DNA of 64,000 nt from Syngnathus acus (Eukaryota > Chordata > Actinopteri > Syngnathiformes > Syngnathidae). The stretch is taken from positions 2,920,491-2,984,490 of the forward strand of contig NC_051092.1 in NCBI RefSeq assembly GCF_901709675.1, read 5' to 3'. Shown piece by piece: positions 1-9,775 of the stretch; the first letter of the stretch is position 1; each line of letters begins with the position of its first letter. Under the pieces are notes generated by a model. The model searched no databases. It saw only the letters and a list, made by a program, of their open reading frames with translations, and was not told the DNA's origin. The position numbers were made by a program, and so were the translations under genes.

Positions 1-182
1 GCCATGTTTCACAGTTGTAACCTTTAGCCTAGCCCTTGACTTCACGGCGATATGATACCACGGCTGTGCTGGAGATGGAAGGAGATTTTCCCATACTTAG
101 AGAACTCGATACAACCAGGAGACAACTTCTCTCCTCCTTCATTTCCCACATTCATCTTTGTGTCACTGAATTTGATCCGCAT

Positions 183-219
183 AACAGGATAGGATAAATA
201 ATCTTTGATGTATCCTGTT
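183..219. repeat. 9-bp inverted repeat (small hairpin)
   Basis: AACAGGATA at 183-191 is the exact reverse complement of TATCCTGTT at 211-219, with a 19-base spacer. It is a short hairpin of unknown meaning, immediately upstream of a GCTA microsatellite, and can easily arise by chance. Confidence 0.45.
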
Positions 220-228
220 GTTTTGATT

Positions 229-248
229 GCTAGCTAGCTAGCTAGCTA
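229..248. repeat. (GCTA)5 microsatellite
   Basis: Five perfect GCTA units, which are also self-complementary (GCTAGC). A shorter run of the same unit occurs at 18867-18881. Confidence 0.9.
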
Positions 249-1260
249 ATCGTTGTTTTAAATGTAGCATGTATTTAAAAAGATGGCATACCTTCATGAA
301 TATTAATGTCAACGTCTTAGCGGTGTGGTTCACGGTAAAGATGCCTGCTGTCTATGCTGCAGAGGAGACAACTAGAAAGGTCAGCCAACTCGCAGATTTA
401 TTGAAACTAACAAAGGGCATCACAATCAAGATATCAACCGCTGGCTTGAAAAGAAATTCAATGTTTGGGGCTGTGCTGTTTCTAGAACTTGATGGGAATA
501 CTAACAAGTCTACCTCGCTGTCTACTTGGAGCTTGTTTTCCTTCGGCACCATGACACATTGGCCTGGGAAAAGTATCGAATGTCAGTTTTGTCCCAGATT
601 CTATTTCATATCGGACATTAAATACTCGTTATTTACAGTGCGCTCACTCCTCGTAGGGCCAGACCAATTTATGTAGGAAGAAGCAGATCAAGTTCAGTCC
701 TTAATGACAACCCCTCGGCTGACCTCTCCAGAGAAAACAAATGGAGCCCCAAGGTGATGCTCCAGTATGGCTAACTACTTGGGTGTCCTAGCGAAAGGAA
801 CAGATGTAGCCCTGAGTACCAGGAAGGGGTTAGCTACGGGTCAAGGTCACCATACGCCAAGGTTAGGGTCAGATAAGCTCAGCCGGGCTCGGGGGCTTCG
901 CATGCCCGCGGGCCGTGAAAGGGAGGCGTGGTGGACGCGCACTCGAGAGCTTTGGCTCAAGTGTTACTCCACCGAGAGCCTCAGGGGCGAGTGAGGAAAG
1001 TGGGCACCGAGGTTCAGGACTGTCATATGTCTGCGTTGCACGCTTTCCACTCGAGGACTTTTCTTGGGAAGAATAAAAACAAGCATTGTGGCAGGCTAAG
1101 AATAAACCTTTGGCTTCAAACTGTTTATATGGAAAGTCAGTTTTAAAGAGTTGAGGCTTTATCAACAAAACCTAAAACTTCTTATGGGATTTAATGGGAG
1201 TTAGGAGGGGCCTCGGTTTATTGACAATACTACCAAACAATGTTTTGAGGTTACAAACAG
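249..1260. other. Non-coding stretch with a GC-rich patch
   Basis: A frame of 135 codons is open on the plus strand at 269-676 (ATG start) but shows no domain, signal sequence or repeat pattern I recognise. The patch at about 880-1010 is locally GC- and CpG-rich. I see no transposon ends here. Confidence 0.5.
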
Positions 1261-1261
1261 A

Positions 1262-1326
1262 TTTTTCAGACTATAAGGCTCACCTAAAATGTTTACATTT
1301 TCTCAAAAAACTTATAATGTTGGATG
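1262..1326. repeat. Fragment of a fish 'GACTATAAGGCGCACC' repeat
   Basis: CAGACTATAAGGCTCACCT followed by a CATTTTCTCAAAAA segment and CTTATAATGTTGGATG closely resembles a palindromic interspersed repeat common in fish, in which GGACTATAAGGCGCACC is followed by a TTTTCTCAAAAATCGA stretch and CCTTATAATCCGGTG. The copy is truncated and has lost the middle. It shares the GACTATAAG core with the complete MITE at 38916-39087, so the two families may be related. The identification is from memory of the family. Confidence 0.45.
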
Positions 1327-1625
1327 TCTAATTCACTTTTGACATATTGGTTGCCCTTAACGTACAGGGTACAGTTTGAATAAATCAACTAATAATCATC
1401 TACCCTATTATATATCTATGACTGCATCATCTAAAATACTCAAGCTGAATGTTTCCACAAAATATTTATTAACGTAACACAAATGTTCTGCCACTACTGG
1501 ATTTTGTTCCCCTAATATACGTACATACATATAATATTTGGTCCACCCTTATAAGAACTCTGTTATGTCACATCCGAAAGGAATTAACTCTAATTGGAAA
1601 ACTCTAAATAAATGACTTGAGGTTC

Positions 1626-1642
1626 TTTTTTTTTTTTTTTTT
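1626..1642. repeat. Poly-T tract (17)
   Basis: An uninterrupted run of 17 T. No retroposon body or target duplication is visible beside it. Confidence 0.9.
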
Positions 1643-1699
1643 AAGATGAGGAAATGTCAGCCTACGCCATTAGTTACAGCGAGAGATCCCATGGTATTT

Positions 1700-2000
1700 G
1701 GAAGGAATAAATTAGTCTGAGCACATTTATTTGGATTTAATTAATAAGATAACCTAAGTGATTTATTTGATTCCCTGGACTGTGTGGCGCAATAATAAGC
1801 TACAGTATGCGAACGGGACAACAGCAACACAGTGAGACAGCAATTACTGTCATATTCACAAGGAGGAGGATGCTAATGGGGAGCTTCTCTGTGGCAGGAT
1901 CAAATCAAATGTAAATGTATCCCCGTGCTTGTGTGGCTGCCTCTAATTAGCAGGCGCGGCAGAGTTTGATAAACTCTTAAAGATTGTGCGTCCTACCGTT
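1700..2000. promoter_or_regulatory. Candidate conserved non-coding block (unverified)
   Basis: Repeat-free DNA of balanced composition with clustered homeodomain cores: a TTAATTAATAAG run near 1739-1750, CTCTAATTAGCAGG near 1942-1955, and further ATTA or TAAT cores. There is no reading frame of note. The look is that of a vertebrate enhancer, but conservation cannot be judged from one sequence. Confidence 0.2.
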
Positions 2001-2559
2001 GTCAGCTCATTACACCGCGTGTTCACGCTGGAAGCAGTACGCGTTTTATTCGCAGTCTGTTTCCCTCAAGCAGCATTAGAAGTAATAAAGAGCTGTTCGT
2101 TTTCCCGGGAATAAGCGAACTGTCATATCTATAGCGTCCTACGCATACTTTAAAGGCCTCGAGAAAAATAGCAACAATGGAGATGAATGAACGGAATGGA
2201 TAACTCCCATACACAAAACACCTTTGCCGTAAAAGGAAACACAAAGTACATCTGATGACTGCATCCTCTCGAATTAACAATAAAGTCTGTCTTATTATGG
2301 TGTATATACATAATCAAACTGACAATGGCTGATTTCAACAAGAACATTTTGTCAGTGTGCAACAATGCTTTTATTATTAGCCACCATTGGAGAAAAACGG
2401 CTTTTAATGTAATCAACAAAGCAGTGAGAAAATGGTTTAAAAATAGGATGAGTGTGAACGAGGGATGAAGGAGAGAGAAGGATGACACCACAAAAGGTCA
2501 CTCCTTTTTCTGTAGTCAATCACTGACATTTAAACGCCACGTTTCAAACGTCACCGATA

Positions 2560-2720
2560 AAAACGGTGGCAGATAATGGCGAGCGGGCCCGCTGCCGCAA
2601 TTATAAGCCTAATGAGATGCAAGAATGCAAATTTCTTTGTGCGTGGACGGCCTCCCTTTTGTGGGGCGCGGCAGTCGTCGGCGGCGGCGTCTGCGGCGGG
2701 ATGATAGATGCCGCGCTGGC
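2560..2720. promoter_or_regulatory. Candidate regulatory block: GC palindrome and POU octamer
   Basis: A perfect 12-bp palindrome AGCGGGCCCGCT (2582-2593) lies 31 bases upstream of a perfect octamer ATGCAAAT (2625-2632), the POU/Oct consensus, with TAATGAG between them. A run of GGC/GCG triplets at about 2670-2700 raises CpG density. Other octamers in the window are at 5767-5774, 7802-7809 (reverse) and 44821-44828. A CNE or enhancer is an inference. The overlapping 60-90 codon frames on both strands look like composition effects. Confidence 0.25.
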
Positions 2721-2985
2721 GGTGGTTGACAGAATGGTGACATGTGGGTGTGTGGGAGTGAGCGGGGGGGGACGGACACAACCGGGGTAAAAACGTGCCA
2801 TAAACCTTACACAACGAGGAAAAATCTAAAACGGAGTAGAGGTTGACTGAACGTAACCTAAAGTTAATTTACGCTTCGTTAAATGCAATTTTTGTATTTT
2901 GATGATATCAAGTTGGCATGTCCGATCGAGAGCTAACAGACTAAAAGTGTCCGCTCAAACGTATTAAAAGAAAAAAACACATTTC

Positions 2986-3170
2986 TGATCAAAGATAATT
3001 TGTCAAATGCCTATCCTGAATCGAGTGGAAGCTACGATCGATTAATTTCCAAAATCTTAAATTTGGGTATAAATCTTGAATTGAGTGAAACAATATTTCT
3101 AATGAAATTTTATTAACTTTTTTAAAGTAATTTTTTTAATCACGCTTGATCAAGAAAGCTGTCAAATGCC
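2986..3170. repeat. Diverged direct duplication (161-bp offset)
   Basis: TGATCAA plus TGTCAAATGCC occurs at 2986-3011 and again at 3147-3170. A second internal echo, TGAATCGAGTGGAA near 3017-3030 and a similar TGAATTGAGTGAAA about 60 bases later, suggests an old degenerate tandem array. The surrounding DNA is AT-rich. The family is unknown. Confidence 0.4.
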
Positions 3171-3356
3171 AAATCGCTATAATCAATAAAGCTAATCAAT
3201 AAGGGGGTCGAGCAAGAATAAAAATTCAACAGTCGCCTGAGTAACGTGCCAAATTTAGCCATTATAGATTAACTCCATTTTTTTTCCTCCATTTTCACTT
3301 CATTGACACTCGAGGCAATTTAGCAAATTGGGACCTCACATCTATGTGTCTCCTTC

Positions 3357-3371
3357 AAAAAAAAAAAAAAA
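3357..3371. repeat. Poly-A tract (15)
   Basis: Fifteen consecutive A. No retroposon body was recognised upstream. Confidence 0.9.
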
Positions 3372-4006
3372 GCGTGTGCATAATAAGGAACTCTGGTACA
3401 AATTCCATACTTTGTAGGTTCCTCCTCTTTTAGAAGTACGGACCACCCTTCTCCATCGGGAGGCCTGATAAGAAAGGGAAACAAAACATGCTAGCAGTCA
3501 TGCTGTTTGTTAGAGGCAATTAATTTCTCGGAGGCCTTCGTTCCATTCAGGGAGAGCTTTTGTGCTCTAAATCCCGCTATTGGGGAGCGTCTCTTGTGCG
3601 GCGTAGGAGGCTCTGAGACAGAGCGGAGGATCGTCAAGGAGAGGGAGAAGCTTTGGGTGACAGATTATCTCGGGCCAGTTAAGCATGTAATTGCTCAAAT
3701 GAGTTGAAATCCCTTCAAATAGCTGTCTCGGCACCTCGCCGCACCGACAACTGACAAAGATGAACCTAAAAATGCTCCTGCTAAGGCTTTTTTAAAATGA
3801 TTATTTATTCACTGTACCTCAGTTCATTCTGAAATATGATAAATAATAGAAATGGTACTTTTTAATGGCTTGTATAGAAATAGTTGGATGACCAGTAATT
3901 TCTTTTTTTGTGTGAGCAAACTGATTTGCAGACTCCACATGGCACATATAAGATGGATACACTGCTAATTAATTTTGGCTGGGATCCAGGGACATCATGG
4001 TCTTCA

Positions 4007-4133
4007 ATATGTATATTTTTGGAATGGACGAGAAAATTGAGAGAAAATCCACATAGCATAATAGATGAGATTCAAACCCAGAACCTAAGAACTGTAAGGC
4101 AGACTTGCTAACTAGTAGGTCACCGCGATGCTA
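4007..4133. repeat. Decayed LINE-type 3' tail or fish interspersed repeat
   Basis: AGAGAAAATCCACATAGCA followed by CAAACCCAGAACCTAAGAAC, TGTAAGGCAGACTTGCTAAC and TAGTAGGTCACCGCGATGC aligns part by part with a very common fish repeat. That repeat reads roughly 'GGAGAAAACCCACGCAGGCA ... GAACCCAGGACCT ... AACTGTGAGGCAGACGTGCT ... CCACCGTGC'. I associate it with L2-like LINE 3' ends but am not sure of the class. Many substitutions indicate an old copy. Database names cannot be assigned without a search. Confidence 0.55.
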
Positions 4134-4941
4134 ATTTTGCTAAAACGTGATGTCACAATTTATAGCATAAGATACATACGGTACAGTATCCTAAAAGATA
4201 ATTTGTCGTTTGTCATTATGTTCTAAAAAGAGAATATCGGAATAATGCGGGACTTTATTGGTCACGTCGCGGGGACCGCGTAAAAAAAACAACAACAAAA
4301 AACAACTGATGTCACTACAATTGCGAATCCACTGATAGCAATCACACACACAAGAATGAAGATGTTCAAGGGAAGCGACAGAGGGAATGTTCCACGCGGT
4401 AGCAGACAGATTTAGATCTGGAGAATGTGTGCCTCCCTTCTGCCAAGTCTTTATGGCATCCCTACTGTTGCTACACAGAAAGGAGCCATGCCTTGGAGGG
4501 AGGCTCGACACCATGCCAGTCCTCAGAGGCTAATTGAATGCACTGTTCTCTTGAGTGTTTTTTTTTTTTTTTGGTGGGAATTATTAAAACAAGTTTTTTG
4601 CACGGCTGTTTCATATTGGCTTGAATTTTGGCTGATTATACGTTACGTGCGGTTTCTAGTCGTCGGTGTTATAAAAATGGGAAAAACTAGTTTGTTTTGT
4701 GTTGAACACCACGGGTGAGAGAAGGGAGGGGAATGGGAATGGAAACACGTTGTGTTCAGCCCACGCCAAATGCCACCCTCGGAGCAGGGAGGGTGTCCCG
4801 CATTGCCTTTCCCCGGAACGAACACGATGGAGGGCGTGTGCGTACGTCTGAATGTTATTCACACCGCATCAAACTAGGCTTGCTAAGAGGTGCAAAACTG
4901 GGGCTGGCAGCCTCCCAAAGCAAAACAACCTGCAAGAATGT

Positions 4942-4978
4942 CATGCATGACACGGGCCCGGAACACGGTTCATGCATG
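4942..4978. repeat. Paired CATGCATG palindromes
   Basis: The self-complementary octamer CATGCATG occurs at 4942-4949 and again at 4971-4978. The GC-rich spacer contains ACACGGGCCCGG and AACACGG. The pair can form a hairpin as well as act as two palindromic sites (the core matches the RY-type GCATGC). Confidence 0.5.
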
Positions 4979-5274
4979 GATTATTAGAGGGAGGGGGAAT
5001 AGGTGGACGGAATCCTCATACCTCAAAAAATACTCAATTTTCAGAAAAATAAAAATCTCAGCTTTTAAAATCGCCACCGGAGTTCAACACAAAGTAGATT
5101 CCAGAAAGCAATTAGAATCATTTAGGACTGTCGACTTTGCTAAGGTGAGACATTGCGTGGATTGTATTCACCGTGGCTGACAGGTGACGGTCAGACAAGG
5201 TCAGTGGACGTACAAGCTCTCATTTAAAAACACTGACACCGGAGCACAAGCGGGGTTAGTTGGCTCTATCGGAG

Positions 5275-5284
5275 CTGTCAATCA
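5275..5284 (-). promoter_or_regulatory. Perfect Pbx-Meis/Prep decamer
   Basis: CTGTCAATCA on the plus strand is the reverse complement of TGATTGACAG, the known consensus for Pbx-Meis/Prep heterodimers. AATTAATGACAATTATTG follows directly and supplies ATTA-type homeodomain cores. A second perfect copy lies at 27844-27853. Occupancy is inference. Confidence 0.4.
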
Positions 5285-5385
5285 ATTAATGACAATTATT
5301 GAGCAAGGACGCGGCGGGAGGTGAGGGAGAGGCGACGAGCGCGACCGCAAGGTGGAAGGGGACGCAACATGGCCAACGGGACGAA

Positions 5386-5630
5386 TTATGGAGATTGAAA
5401 AATAATGACCAAAACTGAATGATATTAGCATCGCTAGCTTCCACGTGCGAAATGTCTTCAATGAGGGCCGTGACAGCTATTCGGACCTTGATTAGAGCAT
5501 CAAGACGACATTCAATAACTTGGTAGAAATCCCGTGAAACAGGAATTAAGTTTAAGCAAATTATGTGAAGAGTTAAATGAAGCGTAAATGATTTTATTAT
5601 GAGACCGCTTGGCTTTTCTTGCACTCGAAA
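5386..5630. promoter_or_regulatory. Candidate conserved non-coding block (unverified)
   Basis: About 240 bases without simple repeats, next to the Pbx-Meis site. It contains a CACGTG E-box near 5443 and several TTA/TAA-rich cores. On the minus strand a 125-codon frame stays open across it (5286-5663), as often happens in slowly evolving non-coding DNA, and its product matches nothing I know. Confidence 0.2.
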
Positions 5631-7381
5631 AAACAAATAAGAAGCCACCGCACCCCATCCCACCTTAAGCAGGGCGGGACAGTCTCAAACAGGACAGTGA
5701 GAGGGAGGGGCAGCATTCCGAAATCATCCAGCTGGCAGGCTTTAATTCTGCACCGTTCTCATTAAAATGCAAATTAAATTTATAATTAGCCAGTGCTGTA
5801 TCCTGAGAAAGCACCTTGTGTGCAGCCCCAACATATGGGCCAGGCTGCGGTGGGCAGTGCTGTCTCTGGGACAGTGCTCCTCAACCGTTGCCGCCCTGGG
5901 ACTTGCATCTTACAATCGTTGCCAAGTCTTGACCCACGTCTAAAGTTAAGAATAAGGAAATCCGATGGAGAAAGTAAGTCTGAGGAAGCTCTCTCTGTCC
6001 CCCCAGACCCGACGAGACACGGGGAAGCTCGACCCGGTTTACTCTGCTGGAGTTCTCCCGTGTCACAGGTCAGCGCACGGGTCACCTCGCCGAGGCAAGA
6101 TCGAAAGGTTTCCGACCAAAATTAACCTTTGCCGACTCTAAGATAATTATTTTTCTCATTGATAGCGAATCTTTGTAAACACCAGACAACACTACTTTTT
6201 TTTCAGTCACTAAAATCGGAGCTGTTGTCTTATACAAGCAATCCCGGTCGGGGGATGACAGGCCACAAACTGTAGCGGGACTCTTTTGTTGTCCCGCACA
6301 AGCTGGAGCCAAGTTATTCCGGAAAAGGGGGAAAGGCTTTTGTGTGAGACGCTTGACTTTTCCCACTGACACAGCAGAAACGGCACATCAGTCAGTCATC
6401 AACTGTCACAGCTTGTAGCGAAGGGTCACCGCGGCTCGCCACCTCAAAAGAAAAAAGGCCAGATCTCGCCGTTCACTCTCGCCCAGCTGGATGGTACGCC
6501 GGTGGCGCGGTGTCAAGAGACCGCCACGCTGCCCCCAAGTCACTCTTTTGTGAACGACTTAGGCAATGAGAAAGTCTCATGTGACCTCTTCAACGCTCCC
6601 TTGTCACCTACGCTAGACTATTTGACACAGTTAAGTCTCTTGAAGGCAAGACGGATTTATCGCCAAAGCTGTCACTTGAGTTAACCTGCCAAGGACCATC
6701 GGACATGGCCCGATGTCACAACTCACTGTCTTCTGTCAAGATGTTCAGCAAGTCAAGCAAAAGGGGACTTAGAAAAAAAAGTCTACAGTGACCCACCGCT
6801 GCTCAGAGACCAACCCTGACACCATTAGCAAAAAATATTGGCGTAATTAACCCCCAAAATATAATACAGAAAATAATGGCTTATAATGATAGTTTGAAAG
6901 CCTTCATATAATTCGTGGCCCTCAATAGAGTCCGATGCGAGTTTTTACTTTCACTTTTAATTTTGGAGCAATCGACGTTTTGCTAGCCTATATGAAAACG
7001 GTACGTTTGTTGCTAAAACAAAAGTGGACAGTGAAAATCGGCCAATTCAAGGTAGAATTTTGTAGAAGACAAGACAATCTCATCTGCCATATGAAGTTTT
7101 GTAATATAAAATCAAGTGGGGGCAGTACCGTCCCTCAAAACTACGAGGCAGACATGCTAGCAACTATCCCGCTTTATGCTAGCAAAACTAAAAAACGCAA
7201 TGTTGGGGTTGGACAGGGGGGCCTTCTACCATAATAACCTCATGACAGTGCGGGACAAAAAAAGTCCCAAATGATGTATGGCTCCACTCATTTGACAGTC
7301 AGCATGAGACAAAACACAGTTTTCTAAATTTAATCCACCATTGTGCCGGTCGTTCGGCGACGCGCTCACGCTAGCGACTTT

Positions 7382-7393
7382 GGTGGCGCCACC
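7382..7393. promoter_or_regulatory. Perfect 12-bp palindrome GGTGGCGCCACC
   Basis: GGTGGCGCCACC is fully self-complementary and runs directly into a CACCTG E-box core (CCACCTGTTG). It sits in a short CpG-rich patch (about 7340-7395). It could be a zinc-finger or bHLH site. No functional evidence. Confidence 0.35.
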
Positions 7394-9440
7394 TGTTGCC
7401 TTGTTAATCACAGTGAGAAGATACTCATAAATCATAACCTTCTTCAATTAATCACGCTGTCAGCTCCTAGGTGAGAGGTTGCGTGGCGAAGAGACAAAGG
7501 TCATCGTCGTGGTGCGAACGGGTCGCCGTTTACGCGCCATCTCTTATTCTTGGGAAGTGTCAGCGGAGAAGCCGGCGGAACAAAAGGGGGAATCAAAGTC
7601 AGAGGGACGGGAGGCAAACGGGTTGGGGGGGGTCGGGGTGGTAAACGTAGGAGAAAAGAAGCGGGGCGCAGCGCATAAAAGGCCGTCAAATTGACCTGTC
7701 ATTACATCAAGAGAGCGCTGCCACGCCGCCACATTATCACACTCGCCATACCCTTTGAGATGACAGAGTTCCCGCAACTTACCAGGTTCTGCCTTAGCCC
7801 CATTTGCATAATTAACTAGTTATTCACATGTCACTCATTGGACTTGCATTCATTTGTCCAGAGACTTCTGATTACACGCCGTGCACTGTATCCGCCGTCA
7901 CATGATCGGGCCCTGGTAAAAACACCAATTAAAGTCTATTAATGAGCTCATTCAGATTAAAGTTAAAGGAGCGTGTTCAATGGTTGTTACAAAACAATTT
8001 CACGCTGGTTATTGTGTGCCTGACATGGAACTTCAAAATATATTCAAATAGAACATGCTGATGGGGAATTCAATGCATGTATTTTGTATTGCATACAAGA
8101 AGAATTTGTCTAGCCCTACGGTGGCCTTTAAGGGTCAAAAGCCAATAAGCGCCACCGGTCCACTGGTTATGGGAGCACAAAAACTTGACTCTAAAAATCA
8201 GATAGGCATTTTTATGTAATTCCTCAACTTGCAGCTGAAAACCTCTGATGACGGAAAAATACAATTATGAATATGAGTAATATGAGACAATGCTGTAAGT
8301 TACGGTCAGAGCAATGAAACTATGCCACATGTCTGACATTCAACCACAAGCTTGAAAATTCTTTCAACCCACTCATCATATATTGGTGGCATTTTAACCC
8401 AAACGGTTGAAAAAGGAATCGACTTTGTGAGACCTCGATGTAAATTTCCCGCAGCTTTCGAAATTATTTCTGACATTCGCTTAATTTGTGCTATTCATTT
8501 AAAAAAAAAAAAAAAAGCCATTTGTAAAATATGTGCCCGTTCCTACCTGCGCTTGCTGTCTTAAAAGCAAAGCGTTTTAACCTTCAAGCAAAAACGGGTC
8601 ACAATTGATCTGTAATTGGTCTGTAATTTTGCATCTTAATGCGCTATACATTAAAGATGAACTTTAGCAAGCTTGGGATGACAATTTACTCAATTTATCT
8701 CTTTGCATTTGTGAATGACATTTAAGGCTTACAAATGTTGCCGTGCGACTGCCCACTCATTGTCCACCTTGGAATTTGCCATTGGATTTGATTCCTTGAC
8801 AACAATTCCAATACAAATTGGGTGTTAGCTTGAATGATTCTACCGAGGTGACAACCCATCAGGACCTCAAAATACGTTTTAGCTCAGCAAGTTGCGACAG
8901 ACTAAACACTGATAATATTTTATCCCTTTAAATCACGCAGGTTATTTATGCATCATTGGCAATACGGCTTCTTTAGCACTTTGATTAAATGCTTTAATCA
9001 ATCACAATCCCGGACTGTTTATTAATCACTTTATCAAACAGTTGATGCATTGCTGCGTTTAATGGACTCCATTTATTTTGATTTCTCCTCTCTTCATCTT
9101 ATGGAAGGGCTCTCCCAATCTGGGACAGATAAAAAAAGTGGGGGCGGGATGCAGGAAGGGGCCTAGTGAGCTCGGTCAATGCGGTGTCCCTAACTTCACT
9201 GCAATCACTCTTGAGCAATTTATTCATGACAATGCGTGCCCTGAGCGATGGCTGTAGGTGAGCCACGCAACTTAACGCAGATAAACAGGAAAGCGTTCAT
9301 TTGTCTGATCACCTGACACCGTGATGATGTATGATACTAATAAGATGAATACACCTTGGTGATTTCCCCCTTACTTAGTTTGCAGTGACTCCGTTAAATG
9401 TTACACGACAATGATTGCGGATTTTTGTCAGTTGCTACCA

Positions 9441-9600
9441 CGCAGAAGCATGAAAAATCCGGCCAGATCGATGTTTTTTTTTGTATTTTTTTTTTAGTCT
9501 GATGGGCCACACTGATGTTTTTTTTTTTAGTTCAATGCAGAAAAAAACATGACAGATTAATCTTACGATTAATCGAAAAAAATATCTATACAAATATTAA
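9441..9600. repeat. Decayed repeat with T-runs and 'GATTAATCG' motif
   Basis: Two GATGTTTTTTTT runs (about 9470 and 9514) are followed by CAGATTAATCTTACGATTAA and TCGAAAAAAATATC. The GATTAATCG-type palindromic string is typical of a fish repeat family whose consensus starts 'AGGGCTGCAACTAACGATTA'. Heavily mutated, with no terminal repeats or target duplication visible. It abuts the (TA)n array. Confidence 0.35.
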
Positions 9601-9603
9601 TCA

Positions 9604-9612
9604 ATATATATA

Positions 9613-9651
<39 letters not shown>
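9604..9651. repeat. (TA)n microsatellite with GTG interruption
   Basis: About 48 bases of alternating TA, interrupted once by TGTG near 9617-9620. It lies between two decayed repeat fragments and was probably seeded by a transposon insertion. Confidence 0.9.
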
Positions 9652-9652
<1 letters not shown>

Positions 9653-9775
9653 GGCTAAAACACATAAAGGCAAAAACAATTGGCAGACATTGTCTGATGG
9701 TTTGAAGGGACAAAATCGGCTGACTTAATCGGTCGGTCAATTAATTGGTTGGGCTCTAGAAGAATCTATCCATCT
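9652..9775. repeat. Decayed 'AATCGGTCGGTC' repeat
   Basis: AAAATCGGCTGACTTAATCG, GTCGGTCAATTAATTGG and TTGGGCTCTAG resemble a fish repeat of the form 'AATCGGCCGATT...AATCGGTCGGGCTCTAG'. With the motifs at 9441-9600 and the TA array between, the whole 9.44-9.78 kb span may be one old element that expanded internally. The family name is not known to me. Confidence 0.4.

Larger units (their letters stand above)
4134..9440. other. Unique non-coding DNA
   Basis: No genes were seen. It contains poly-T (4558-4572, 15 bases), poly-A (8501-8516, 16 bases), a pair of CATGCATG octamers (4942-4949 and 4971-4978), a GGTGGCGCCACC palindrome (7382-7393) and several TAAT-rich, repeat-free blocks. A frame of about 110 codons at 5793-6125 has no recognisable product. 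Confidence 0.55.

Noticed and set aside
269-676. 135-codon ATG-initiated frame
   Set aside because: No recognisable domain, signal peptide or splice context, and a 66-codon frame overlaps on the other strand. Treated as chance.
5866-5925. CAGTGCTCCTCAACC resembling a hAT end (CAGGGGTCCTCAACC)
   Set aside because: The similarity stops after about 15 bases and no second end or 8-bp duplication was found.
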